Positions 47,615 to 60,610 of a stretch of 64,000 nt of DNA are shown one piece after another. The DNA lies in NCBI GenBank assembly GCA_963854835.1, contig OY978525.1, forward strand, positions 91,540,136 to 91,604,135. The letters are read 5' to 3'. The position numbers were made by a program, and so were the translations under genes. The notes under the pieces were generated by a model. That model saw only the letters and a program-made list of their open reading frames with translations. It was not told the origin of the DNA and searched no databases. How positions within the stretch are numbered: the first letter of the stretch is position 1; each line of letters starts with the position of its first letter. This stretch comes from Megamerina dolium (taxonomy: Eukaryota > Arthropoda > Insecta > Diptera > Megamerinidae).

Positions 47615-50600
47615 CAAGTTGCGAATTTACTTGAAGTTGCAGTTAACGCATTGGCTAGGTCGACGACGTGACGCTGCAAACGATTACCGTCTGATCAAAG
47701 GTAGCAGCGATCATAATGAGGCTACTGCGCTTCAATCGTGCTCTCATTTGACTCTCTGGAAGTTTCGTTGCTTCGGTTGAGTTATGAACGTACTTACTTG
47801 CATGCGGCTAAACGATGGTATCGTTGTTGGTAATTCCCTAAGAAGTACATACATATCTTGGTGGTTACTGTGAAAGGCGTTTTGTGAATGGGAGGCATGC
47901 CATCTGTTCGTATGTATGCTCGCTTTGCGGTCTCCACGCGCCAATTCTTTCAATGATTTTACACTTGGGGGAAGCCTTACCAACATATTTGTTCGATGAT
48001 AGTTGTGATAGTGACGTCAATCGATCGTGCACGTACAAATTTACATATATGAGTATTTTATATGCATGTCGGTACATACTACGATGTTAGTATATCATCG
48101 CATTGATGTTGGAACATGTTTTATTGACTCTGCATTTTAACAAAATTTCCAAATTGTTATCATTGTTGTTGGTGGCGTTGTTCGTGTGTCAATAAAATTG
48201 AAGTTGCGGGTAAAGTCACAACTCGACGTTAATATGGTAAATTTTTTAGTTAATTTTATGCTGCAGTATGAATGTTTTTTGCAATTGAGTTGCTGGTTGC
48301 GGGCTTGTTTACGATTCAATTAACGATTTTTTTTAAATGCTGATTTGCTACTTGAGCGCGATTTGTTAATTTTCGATTGAATGAATAAATTTTAAATTGA
48401 AGTTGCTCATTTACCATCATTATTATATGTAATTTGCATATAAATGCAAAGTGATTGTTGGTTGCTGATATGCATGAAAAAATCACAATTTCATGGAAAT
48501 GTTAAAAATCCCAGAAATTATATTTATAGCGTAGCTTCAAAAATCGATGACTTATTTATGTACTTAATAAGTTAAATGGCTTAGCTATATGGTTTTACTT
48601 ATTTTAGTTTCTCAAACTGATATTAATAATAACAATCGATTGTATCACGTTGCCTTCAACAAGACGGTGCCACATTTATTAAATCAGCTCCAAAGGCTCT
48701 TAAAAAATCACCCGTTATTGATGGTAAGGCAGTTTAAACCTCTACAGAATTAAACGGTTGAACTGTTCAAAAGTTAAAGTTAGTTAAAACGATGTGTAAG
48801 CCAATAAAATAAATATTTTATTTTGTACTCATTTGAGAATTGTCATTTGGAGATGAAGATTTTTTCCTTTTACATTGCAAACATCTTCGCTGGCGTTCGT
48901 TTCTCATGCTGTACAAAATGACCTTTGTGGCCGGATATGAAAAGCAAACCATTTTTAAAAAGACAAATTATGAGGGATATACCGAAGTGTGAGTAAAAGA
49001 CAAAAAAAAAAAGCACAAGACGAATGAGTATGAGATGGAACTTATTTCCACATACATACCAACAGACATATATATCAATTTTTACCATGACATTAATTTG
49101 TACAATTGCATAAGTTTCTGTGTGCTGGGCTGGCCACATTGCATAGTGTCTGAAGTGCGGATTGATCCTGATGATTCGATTGTATTTTCTTTTGTACCTT
49201 TATCTAACAAGATAGAGAAATATTAGACGGGTGGATGGAAAGGAAGAAAAAATAAGATGATATTAAAAAAATAAGAAACAAAAAGAGTGTAAACAGCAAA
49301 ATGAACATCTTTTCGTTTGTACACATTTATGTGCGAAGACCAAACATGTTAAAAGATGCATGAGTGCACTCTTGCACATGCCATATACCACTTCCAATAC
49401 CAACGATGGAAAACTATAGAATGAATCAACAAGCTGCATGCATACATGTTTATATAACTGTTGGAAAAATGTTTTGGCATACGAGTTGCAGGTGTCTACT
49501 CGTATTCTGATAGTTGGGGTTGTTTGGTATATGGGCTCACCTTATGTCTTCTTGGCTGCCAGCATGCTTGCCAGACTTCGTAGAGTTTTCCCTAGATAAA
49601 GTCAAATGTTCATTTTTCTGCTCACGTACTTCGATTAAATTCTCATTTCGGTCATAACTTTGCAGTTTTACGGTTAAGAGGCATTAAATTGTTACTCGAG
49701 CTAGCTGGTTGGTTCATGTGAATACAGTGAGTATGAGTATTGTTCTTGATATTTGGATACTGTTTGCTTCCAGATACATATGATTGTTTGCTATTGATGT
49801 TAGTGTAAGTATATAAATAAGTGCTAAAGACATTGTGGGTTGAGTGCAGACTTGAACGGAAATGGCAATGAAATGAAATATGAAAACCTGCGCTACATAA
49901 ATGACATGGCAATGGAAGAGGTCAATTTTTTGCTAGTAGAAAAATGATATTATTCTTCATATATACGAGTATGTATGTAGCTCAATGTATGACAGACAGA
50001 ATTGTGCACAGAAATCCCATTGGTATATAATTAAAGCACAGTGCGTAGCGTGTTCGTATTCGGTTCAAATTCCGTTTTAATCCATCCAAAAAATCTGTTA
50101 CAAAGGTGTGATTATTCTTAATGTGGCCTTCTAGTGTTGTTCAAATTAAACAACAATAATAAGAAGCTCGAACAAGTGCAGATCGAACGACCCTTTCTAA
50201 TAAGAAATTCCATCAATATTAATTCATTTGAAGCTGCTAGTGAAAATGTCAATGTTAAAGCTTTACCATAAATCAGTTTAGTTCACAACTGCTATGTCAT
50301 ATTAAGTATTTCAATATCTACTACACACAAACTCGATTGCATAAATTTAACCAAACCACTCATATTCATACATAGAGTAATAAATCTGTAATGAACGAAT
50401 GAATTGTATACACCTGATGTCGTCATGTGGCAGTCTTTTGAATCAATTTCACTAATTTCACACAGCAATCCAGCAGTCCAGGTTAAACAAGAGTAGTAGC
50501 AGAATACCACTTCATGCACTAGTCTCGACATCTATATACTATACCCATATACTCATACCTGTAGCATTCATGTAACATGCAACAATCGTATATTCATATT

Positions 50601-51244
50601 CGTATCTCATACAGATTGTAACGCATTGTATCGCATTGTATCGCATTGTTTCACATATGAAACACACACGTCATGTTGTAAATTCCTTTTCCCTAAGCGT
50701 ATCGGTTGTTTTACTCAACTACTTGCTACTAGTGAGATACAATAATAGCAGCTCCAACAAATCAAAGCTGAAAGCTATGCTGCTATAACAGCAACGATAT
50801 ACCAGCGAATGCTGGTGCTGCTAGCTTCACAATAAACTTTTGTTTGTTCTCTTGCCATCGTCGTATCGTCGTCATAATAAATTGGAAAATAGTGGCGCTA
50901 CACTTTTGCAACTATCTCATGTCCATGAAGATAAATGTTACCCCATAGACACAACACGAATACAACCACCGACGACCTGGTTGGAAGTGAAGTTGAAGAT
51001 TTTCCTTCTGTCACGCATGCAATTTGTAAAGTGTGCGTACGATGGAGCGAGTATGAAATAAATGCTGGGGTCATGTTTAAATCACAATAGTCGCATATTA
51101 GTGGATTGATATAAGTTTATGCATTTGTATTTTTTATTTTGAATATATTTCTATATGCAATCTATTAATATTTTTTAAGAAATCATTAGTATTGAACAAA
51201 TCAGAGATGTTTATTTGAGACAAGCCTAAAACTCCACAGCTTCT
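47615..51244. other. Intergenic region, nothing recognised
   Basis: AT-rich with short chance ORFs and a small TCGCATTGTA repeat near 50622-50650. No gene or mobile element identified. Confidence 0.5.
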
Positions 51245-53500
51245 ATTTACTTACATACTTATGTGTCCATTACAACCCAAAATCGATTTAGGCAGCAAAC
51301 TCTTTCCTTCGCTAGCCTGCGCCAGTTAGAAACCCCGAGCGCTGTCAAGTTCTTCAGTACTTGGTTTTCCCCGGAAGTTAGGTCTGCCTCTTCTGCGTCA
51401 TCCACCTGCGGGTTTCGAATATAGCACCTTCTTAGCCGGAGCATGTTCTTCTATTCGTTCAACATGACCTAGCCAGCGCAGCCACTGTTATGTCAGTGCC
51501 GGCATACAGCTTATACAGTTCATACTTACTTACGTACTTATGTGGCCATAACAACCGAATATCGATTTAGGCCGAAAATAACATGCTTCGCCAGCCATCT
51601 CTGTTCTTCGCTAGCTGGCGCCAGTTAGAAATTCCAAGAGCCGTCAGGTTCTCCAGTACTTAGTCTTTCCACCGGAGGTTTGGTCTTCCTCTTCTGCGCC
51701 GTCCTCCAGCGGGTTCCGAATATAACACCTTCTTAGCTGCAGTGTGTTCTTCCATTCGCTCGACATGACCTAGCCAGCGCAGCCGCTGGATTTTGATGCG
51801 CTTTACTATGTCAATATTGGCATACAGCTCGTACAGCTCATGGTTGTACCTTATTCGGTACTCGCCACCAACGCAAATAGGTCCAAAGCTCTTGCGTAGG
51901 ACTTTTCTCTCGAAAACGCCATATGTTATGACAGGCATGATGAGAGACTTGTAGAGTGTAGTTTTCGTTCTTCGAGAGACGGCTCAATTTCTCAATTGCT
52001 TGCTCAGCCCAAAGTAACATCTGTTAGCAAGAGTTATCCTACGCATGATCTCCAAGTTGACGTCATTATTGCTGTTAATGCTGGTTCCAAGATAGAAAAA
52101 GTCCCTTACTACTTCAAAAGCGTAGTTGTTAACAGTGACGTGCTGTCCAAGACGCCGCGACTCTTTGTTTGTTGACACTAGATACTTCGTCTTGCCCTCC
52201 TTCACCGTAAGACCCATCCGACGCGACTCTCTTTCCAACTCTGAGAATGCTGCACTGACTGCTCGCGTGTTCATGCCGATTATGTAAATATCATCGGCAT
52301 ACGCTAACAGCATGACACTCTTGTTGAAGATAGTGCCATTATGTCGTAGATCAGCAGCTCGTATTATTTTCTCCATAATAAGATTGAAGAAGTCGCACGA
52401 TAACGAATCACCTTGTCTGAAACCCCGTTCGGTACTAAACGGTGCGGAGAGGTCCTTATCAATTTTCACTGCACAACAGGAGTTATGCAGTGTCATTCTA
52501 CAAAGTCGAATGAGCTTTGCAGGAATACCGAACTCAGACATTGTTGCGTAGAGGTAATCCCTTACCGGACTGTCGAAAGCGGCTTTATAATCAACAAATA
52601 GGTGGTGTGTGTCGATCTGTTTTTCTTGGGTCTTCTCCTGGATTTGGCGCAGTGTGAAAATCTGGTCGATGGTCGATACCAGGTCTGAAGCCACACTGAT
52701 AAGGTCCAATCAGGTTGTTGAGCATAGGCTTCAATCTTTCACACAATACGCTAGATAGGACCTTGTATGCGATGCTCAGGAGACTTATTGCACGGTAGTT
52801 GGCGCAAATTGTGGGGTCACCTTTTATGTGCAGGACAGAGAACACTGAGCCTCCAATCATCAGGCATGCTTTCATCCGACCATATTCTGCTTATGAGCTG
52901 GTACATGCAGGCGAGCAGCTCATCGCCTCCGGTCTTAAACAACTCGGCAGGCAGGCCATCAGCACCTGCAGCTTTATTGTTCTTCAGCCTTAAAATGGCC
53001 GTTTCAACCTCGTCATAGTCGGGTGGTGGAACATCAACACCATCATCTGTAACTGCGGTTATCAGGCAAACTCCTCCACTGGCGGAATTGTTCGTAGCAT
53101 CGCCATTCAGTAAAGGGTTCCGAATATAACACCTTTTTAGCTGGAGCGTGTTTTTCCATTCGCTCGACATGACCTAGCCAGCGCAGCCGCTGGATTTTGA
53201 TGCGCTTTACTATGTCAATATCGGCATACAGCCCGTACAGTTCATGGTTGTACCTTATTCGAAATTCGTCGTAGCTATCAACAGTGACATGCTGTCCAAG
53301 ACGCTTGCCCTCGTTCACCGTTAGACCCATTCGACGCGACTCTCTTTCCAATTCTGAGAATGCTGCACTGACTGCACGCGTGTTCATACCGATTATGTCA
53401 CTATCATCGGCATTCGCCGACAGTATGATACTTTTGTTGAAGATCAGCAGCTCGTATTATTTTTTCCATAATGAGATTGAAGAAGTCGAGCGATAACGAC
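51245..53500 (-). pseudogene. RTE-like LINE, three partial copies joined head to tail
   Basis: Read on the minus strand, a 3' half-copy (53500-53110) carries NADD in place of YADD and a GHVERMEKH-type C-terminus. It is fused to a longer copy (53110-51535). The longer copy has AAGADGLPAELFK, YRAISLLSIAYKV, GFRQGDSLSCDFFNLIMEKI, the AYADD catalytic box (52290-52304) and RLRWLGHVERMEEHTAAKK. Another 3' tail follows (51530-51245, RCYIRNPQVDDAEEADLTSG). Frameshifts near 52690 and 52820 break the long copy. Its longest uninterrupted frame is 241 residues (51984-52709), covering the RT palm. Confidence 0.8.
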
Positions 53501-53519
53501 TTCTACTTAAATTTGATAA

Positions 53520-54240
53520 TCACGTTAACTTTTTTTCATTAAAATAATCTCGCTACGGCTATTCAAAATCTAAAGCTTGCTCAGAATCGTACAAAATATA
53601 AAACTTACTTACTCCATACAGTACTAATTAGATCTAGGTATAAAGGGTTCTAGGTATTAGGTACTCTTTTTTGGCATCAAAATCAGTAAAATTCTGCAGG
53701 GGTGTAAAAAGCCAGGCATTCGTAATTTAAGCGCTGAGATTCATAACTTTTTGAAATATCTTAAATTTAAGTGTCAAAGCCCTTGGTTGAGTTAAAACTT
53801 TGATCGTCTTAATTACGAGTTTTCAGATTTCAGATCATAAAATCTATATTACTAGGTATATATTTGTGGAAATATGAGTGCGCCATTAATCTATAAGACG
53901 AATTCAGTGTGGTTAAATTAGAATTTCCGATTCCCATTATTAGAGCAATGGGAATCGTTCATATTGAACAATTCCAATTGTCAGACTACATATAAAAGCA
54001 CACCTTTTTATAACATGAAATAGTTAGACTTCGTGAACAGCAGCCCATCACGTTAACCATTATTCCATATTTCTGATATGAAATTACTATTAAGGTATGA
54101 GTCTTTTGAAGTTTGCTAATAACATCATTGAACGACAATAGTTTTGATAGTAGCTTGCACAACGTGTTAATTTGCTGACACTTTTTAGACACAAATTGTG
54201 ATCTTCACCAGATAACAATAACGTCTTATATATACCTAGG
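53520..54240. other. Intergenic region, nothing recognised
   Basis: AT-rich with no recognised feature. Confidence 0.5.
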
Positions 54241-54377
54241 TTAGGTTGGGTTGGGTTGTGGCTGCCTTCCTCTGAGAGGACACATTTAGGCCAGAGAGGC
54301 CCCTTGTTATACCACCCAGCTTCTTTTTAAGTACTGTTGTGCGTGTTAAATTTTGACGTTATTAGAAAGGACTTATA
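54241..54377 (-). mobile_element. SINE 3' half, split by a mariner
   Basis: Minus-strand 3' part of the SINE subfamily whose end includes GGCCTAAATGTGTCCTCTCA and an AACCCAACCTAA tail. The sequence breaks at a TA (54376-54377) and resumes at 55171. Confidence 0.75.
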
Positions 54378-55168
54378 CATTTGTGTTTTGTGATTTTTTA
54401 AGAACCTTCGGATTTGATTTAAAAAAACAGCACAATTCAAAGAAATGTGTGATTTCTTATATAATTCAATGTTTAAAGATAATTTTATGTAAATGGGTCC
54501 AATTTTGGCATACTCTCTCCAACATATCGGTCGGTATATCACGAATAACTTCTTCAATATTGGCTTCCAGTACGTCAACCATTAGCCCCACAAAAAATAG
54601 TCTAAACGCGTTAAATCGCACGATCCAGGCGGCCAAACGTGAAATAAACTGTTCACCGAACTCGCCTCTCAATTGGGCCACTGATTCGCGTGCTGTGTGG
54701 CATGTGCACCGTCTTGTTTGGGCAAAAAAAGTTTGTAATTATCGCACGGAAGCGCTCGCCATTCACAGTAACGTTTTGTTTTCATCGTCTTTGAAAAAGT
54801 ACGGTCCAATGATGCCACCGGCCCATAATCCACACCAAACTATACATTTTTCGGGATGCATTTGCAGTTCTTGCAGTGCTTCTGGTTGCTCTTCACGCCA
54901 AATACGTTAATTTTAATTGTTCACGTATCCATTCAACCAGAAATGAGCTTCGTCGCTGAACACAAGAAAGTGTATGATGTACTTTCTTAACCGAGCATGA
55001 ATTTTGATTATAAATTTCAATAATCTGCAAGCGTTGTTCGTTTGTTGTTCGGTTCATGGTTAAATTATAGACCAAACTGAACATGTTTGACAATAACATG
55101 TTACACGAAAACAGCTGAGCTGCCAAGAACAGTGTTGCTAAAAAGAAAGTTGCCAAAAAATCACCCTG
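54378..55168 (-). mobile_element. mariner/Tc1-type element inserted in a SINE
   Basis: A 791-bp element between TA dinucleotides (54376-54377 and 55169-55170). The right end reads inward CAGGGTGATTTTTTGGCAAC; the left end has a related but altered GTGATTTTTTAAGAAC. The minus-strand transposase begins MNRTTNEQRLQIIEIYNQNS and is then deleted to the FSDEAHFWLNGYVN block. Next come EEQPEALQELQMHPEKCIVW and GGIIGPYFFKDDE, then a frameshift, and it ends DMLERVCQNW … LHKIIFKH. It is not functional. A related remnant is at 7.8 and 8.7 kb. Confidence 0.82.
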
Positions 55169-55170
55169 TA

Positions 55171-55345
55171 TTAGCCGGTTCCGCACGACAGAACCCTTGA
55201 GAAATCAGGTTTTCTGAGCTTCCTCGCAGAGATCTTTAAGAAGCATTTTTCATGGCAAATTATTACTGTTGGAAAAATGTCTAATTATTTACTTGCCGAC
55301 AGTTGGGCATCGTTCGAAAGAGAAATATTTTCGATATTATTTATA
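55171..55345 (-). mobile_element. SINE 5' part, split by a mariner
   Basis: Continuation of the SINE from 54377: TTAGCCGGTTCCGCACGACA through the TTGCCGACAG block to CGATATTAT. The tRNA-like head is missing. Confidence 0.7.
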
Positions 55346-58120
55346 GATAAAAAAATAACGTGTCAAAGAATTAACTACTAGGGCCCACGGAAAAAAGCAA
55401 AGTTTATTCTGGCCCATGTTATCAAAATGTTGCCCACCCTTGCTCTATGTAATTCTATTTTATATTTCAATTATACTAGTGTATTACTACTAGTGTATGA
55501 CATGCCATAAAATTCGAAAAATTTCAAATCAATATTTTTCGAAATAAAATGGTTAAATTTGTGTATACGTTGTATGTTTATATGCATAAATTTCTATCAA
55601 AAAGTCTGTTTTTCCTCCATTAACCATTATTATACATATTATATAGTATCTATCTAAAATCTAACGATATGTGAATTTTAATTAAAATTTTCGAAAAATT
55701 CATCTGTGAATATTGAAAATAAATAAATAACAACAAAAAATATCGGAAAATTGAAAAAGCAAAAAAAAAATCCATCTAAAGCCAAGAATCCTTTAATAAC
55801 AATATGCGAATACTCATACATACAAAAATACCAACAACAACAATACTGTTTGTTGTATTCACGTTTGTAGTAATAAACCACCATAAAAACCGCTGTCAAT
55901 ATATGGATTAACACCGCAATTATGGCCAATAAACAATATGGCTTTAATGGTATACAAACAAAAGGTCCAAACAACAACAAAATACATGTAAAACACACAC
56001 GTATTTATATACATATACGTAAGTATTATAAGCTACCTACTCTATATGCTGAAGGTATGTAGCGTATTGTTGCGTGGCAAGATATGATGTGATGCGATGC
56101 GATACCTCATTTTGCATGCGTTGCTTTAACTTTCGCTGCAGGCACAAATTTCAACGCTTTTACTCATTCTTCCTATTGAAATATATCTGTTGAAAATAAT
56201 TTTTATACGTACATATTAGAGTTTCCAATTATTCGACTTAAAAAAACCGATTATCTACTACTGCTACTGATTTAAATTTATTAACGATTTCTTGAATATG
56301 AATATTATAAATTAAAGACGTGAAATTAATTTTATAATCAGTATAGCGTATTTATTGAACCACAAATTGTTGGAATTGTTTCCTGTTATTCGAGGAAAAA
56401 TAATCTGTTTTCCAATATGAATTATATTCCCAAAAAAAAAAAAATATTAAGAATTTAACCGGTTAACCGGATAACCAAAATTAAATTGAAAATTCTAGTA
56501 CATGTATTAAAAGCAACTCATAGTTATATGTTATTTCACGAGTACAGTAAGAATGGTATGCAACGGTGTATAGTATGTGCTGGGGATTTTGAGATTTTGT
56601 AAACGACATTTAATATTCAATTTTGTTATTAATAAATATACGTACAAATACGTACAAATATGTGAATGTGTTGAAAGGATATAAACAGTGGAAAAAGAAA
56701 TTTAATAGGCATCAAATGCCCGCAGCACAATTTAATTATAATAATTTGCTTAATTAAAAATCCACTACGATGTGATTTGTAAGTAGAAAAAGGGTATTGG
56801 ATGTGTATCTACTCACTTTATGATATATGATATAGGATATTTTATAGGTACGATACGTAAAATATTAAAAAAAAAAATACTTCATTGAATGATCAACAAC
56901 TAGAATTTGGTTGAGGAAAACCAATTGTTAAAATAATCTTTTTAGTTCAAACGTAATTCTTATAATTGTAGCAAAAACATTTGCGTGTTTTTCGAGTATT
57001 AAAATTTATTTAATAATTCATTTAAAAATAAAATATCATACGGAGGAAAATAGATTTTTGAGTCTCAGCTATTTCAGCTATAAGTACTTTCGTTTCAAAT
57101 ATTTTCCATTTGAAGATGCGGTTTAGCTCAGGTTAGTCTGCCTATAATAATACATATAATACATTCTGGAGTTGACAAGTGTCAACCTTCACTTAATCTT
57201 GCGACTGATGTCATCTCAAATGTTGATCGTTATTAATGATTTTTAAGACAAAGTTCAAAGAACAAACTGAAAAGTGTAGTTATTACAAATCTTGCGAGAT
57301 CCTGTGACTATTTTTGTTAATACAATGTCCTTCATATTGCTCTCCTTGGAGTCTCGTTGGACCTATTGTGTATGACTTCCTCTATCCAAGTTAATGATGC
57401 TAATGCCATTTCGATACACTAATCTGAACCAGAAGAAGAAATCGAATGCTAAGGAATCATTTTGGCTGAAACCTCTTCCAGTATTAAATAAGTAAAAAAT
57501 ATCTATTACGAATTTTACCGCACATCATGAGTTGTGCTCTTCCGGAGAGATAGATACATTTTGCAGGATAATCGAATGCAAACATTTCCGCAGTTCTTTG
57601 TCATATGTCTGTCTTTCTTGAGTTTTCTCCATGATCTAGTACGACGTGAAAATCTAGTCAATGTCAAATGTCGATGTTAAATATCGATTTTTAGGTGTTT
57701 GAACGTTCATTTTGTATGGTCTCCTTCTCCTTTACATTGGCCCCAGTTTTTATATTTTCATTTTCATGCCTCTTCTGCATCGTCCACCTGTGGATTCCAA
57801 ATATAACACCTTCAAAAGAATTCTCTACTGTCGGAAAACATGATAATCTAGAAATGTTAGTGGTGAATTGAGAATAGTGGAAGGATGAATTATTTTGTAC
57901 ATAATATGGATCTATACGAAATTTTCAATCAAACACCAAAGTAACATAGAAACCTAGCGTTGAGATATTTATAAATATAAATATCTGTAATTGCCGTTCA
58001 CTCTCTGCCGTCAGATCGAAACTGATTGTATTTTTGGATTAAGTAGGCGCATGTTTCAAACTAGTGTTATATATATTTCTATATAATTGTGGTCAATAAA
58101 CGAATTTTGTCATACATTCG
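55346..58120. other. Intergenic, one decayed RTE-like scrap
   Basis: Mostly AT-rich and unassigned. Bases about 57530-57815 resemble the RTE-like family (CTTCTGCATCGTCCACCTGT near 57770) but are badly decayed. Confidence 0.45.
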
Positions 58121-58756
58121 TAAGCCAATTAATTTGCACATGTTTGTGGTTATAAGCATAGTGTGAAGTTTCTGGCTATTACTCTTATTTTTGTTAGTAT
58201 TGATTGTTTGTGATAATGTGGTTTAGAGAAAGGGTTCTTTTTTGGGAGTATTAAAACGTTTTATGTACGTGTATTTGTATAATTACGAAATAATTTTCAA
58301 ATAGTTTAGCCTATATATGGTACATATATACTATTATATACTATACTTTATGTTGATATAATGTACCAGAAATATTTAAATGTTTTAATTGAATTAAATT
58401 GACAATTTAATGACATCATTTAATAGTGGTGAACTGAAATCAACAATATCCTACATATACTACATATACAATGCTGTCTATATTTTAGCTCATATGCTTA
58501 TATGAATAGCATGTCTATGTTATGAATAATGCTAATTGTGAACAAAGTTGAAGAGAGGGTATTATTTCTTCCTAGTAGTCCGTCTTGTTGGAATTTTCTA
58601 ACATATTCATGTGCAATACGCAACAGACACTTTTTATGCCTTTTGGTTTTATGTTCACATTGTACGACCATACATCAGTATAGTATCGCACGGAAGAACG
58701 AATAATATAAGAAATGTGAATAGTAGTATATGCTTAAATGCATTACGTCATGTACA
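58121..58756. repeat. Tandem duplication, copy 1 (636 bp)
   Basis: Directly followed by a nearly identical copy. The only difference noticed is CGTCTTGTTGG versus CGTCTTTTTGG. Confidence 0.92.
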
Positions 58757-59392
58757 TAAGCCAATTAATTTGCACATGTTTGTGGTTATAAGCATAGTGT
58801 GAAGTTTCTGGCTATTACTCTTATTTTTGTTAGTATTGATTGTTTGTGATAATGTGGTTTAGAGAAAGGGTTCTTTTTTGGGAGTATTAAAACGTTTTAT
58901 GTACGTGTATTTGTATAATTACGAAATAATTTTCAAATAGTTTAGCCTATATATGGTACATATATACTATTATATACTATACTTTATGTTGATATAATGT
59001 ACCAGAAATATTTAAATGTTTTAATTGAATTAAATTGACAATTTAATGACATCATTTAATAGTGGTGAACTGAAATCAACAATATCCTACATATACTACA
59101 TATACAATGCTGTCTATATTTTAGCTCATATGCTTATATGAATAGCATGTCTATGTTATGAATAATGCTAATTGTGAACAAAGTTGAAGAGAGGGTATTA
59201 TTTCTTCCTAGTAGTCCGTCTTTTTGGAATTTTCTAACATATTCATGTGCAATACGCAACAGACACTTTTTATGCCTTTTGGTTTTATGTTCACATTGTA
59301 CGACCATACATCAGTATAGTATCGCACGGAAGAACGAATAATATAAGAAATGTGAATAGTAGTATATGCTTAAATGCATTACGTCATGTACA
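58757..59392. repeat. Tandem duplication, copy 2 (636 bp)
   Basis: Second copy of the 636-bp unit, joined head to tail at TAAGCCAATT. No gene was recognised inside. Confidence 0.92.
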
Positions 59393-60288
59393 TATGTATA
59401 CTTGAATGTATTAAGCTAAGAGTGTACGAATATGTATGCACATAACTATATAGATATGGATGGCAAGTGTAAGTGATGTGAACATCCTGTCATTGCTACT
59501 GTTGCCGACGGAAGTCAATTATTGAATTAATTTACTCATTGCTACTGTCATATGTTTGTATACGTATACGTATACTCGTACTGTGTGATGGTGGCTGTGA
59601 TGTTGACCTGACTAAATGGTGTTAGTGTTTTACGACAAAATAATCGTTGTGCGACAAAAGCGTCATGAATAAGGAAACATGACATGTCACAGGACATGCG
59701 ATTTTGGTTAATTTGTATAAAATAACATAAACAGCTACATATGTTTGTATCATTCAAGTACTTAGAATGATTATGACTAAGTAAGTAACAAGAACAACAT
59801 ATGCAAGTATGAGATGATGTAGGTAGAAACAAAGGAAGAACGGAAGGAAGGAAGGATTAAATTAAGTGTATAGGGTTAATACGACAAATGTCATAAAGTA
59901 AATTGTCACAAAATGGCACAATATTTGTAAACGAGAGTAGTGAGTAAGTGAGTAAGAGAAAGTGAGGCTGTGTGTGAGTATGTATATATTTTCACATATG
60001 TAAGTGAGCTAAATAAAATGTACACGTAATAATGCTCTTACTATATATCCTTATGCAGGACGAGTATATGAGAATAATGATGATCCTACGAGTAATCTTG
60101 AAATTTGTGAAGTGATGTTTAAGTACATCTTCTGTTGCAAAAAGCACATCATCTAGTATTGTTTGTTTCTTGACAAATTTTAACTTTTCGCTTTTATTAG
60201 TCTGCTATATTTATTCGTATATTTTGGATTATTTTTTAGCAACTGCAAACATAAAAGGTGTATGTATTGTTTATGATGGTGGTCTATG
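59393..60288. other. Intergenic region, nothing recognised
   Basis: AT-rich sequence with a short GAAGGAAGGAAGG run near 59840. No gene seen. Confidence 0.5.
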
Positions 60289-60610
60289 TGGGTGCCGTAG
60301 CTCAGTGGTTAGTGTGTTCGCCTTCTGATCTGTAGGTCGTGATTCAATCCCCGGCTGACGCATAACAAATTTAATATCGAAAAGATTTTTCTTTCGAACG
60401 GTAGCCACCTGTCGGCAAGCAATTGGCAATTCTTCCGACAGTAACAACTTGCCATGAAAAAGCTTCTAAAAAGAACTCTGTGACAAAGCTCAGAAAAAGT
60501 GATGTCACAAGTGTTCTGCCAAAATTTAAGACGCACAACAGTAATGGAAGAGAAGCTGGGCCAATGAGCCCTTTGGGGCTTTAAGTGCCACATATTTATT
60601 TTTTTTTTTA
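60289..60610 (+). mobile_element. tRNA-derived SINE, best-preserved plus-strand copy
   Basis: Begins GGGTGCCGTAGCTCAGTGG, with A box TAGCTCAGTGG (60298-60308) and a B-box-like GATTCAATCC (60341-60350) about 33 bp apart, as in tRNA genes. The body includes CTGTCGGCAAGCAATTGGC and GATGTCACAAGTGTTCTGCC and ends TTTGGGGCTTTAAGTGCCAC, then a T-rich tail. A candidate 7-bp duplication, GTCTATG, is at 60282-60288 and again just after the tail near 60625. Confidence 0.87.

Noticed and set aside
54353..54910. 185-residue plus-strand ORF
   Set aside because: It is antisense to the broken mariner transposase; the minus-strand frames carry the conserved transposase motifs.
60291..60362. A functional tRNA gene
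   Set aside because: The A and B boxes are present, but the arms pair poorly and the sequence recurs as the head of a dispersed SINE with a body and target duplications.
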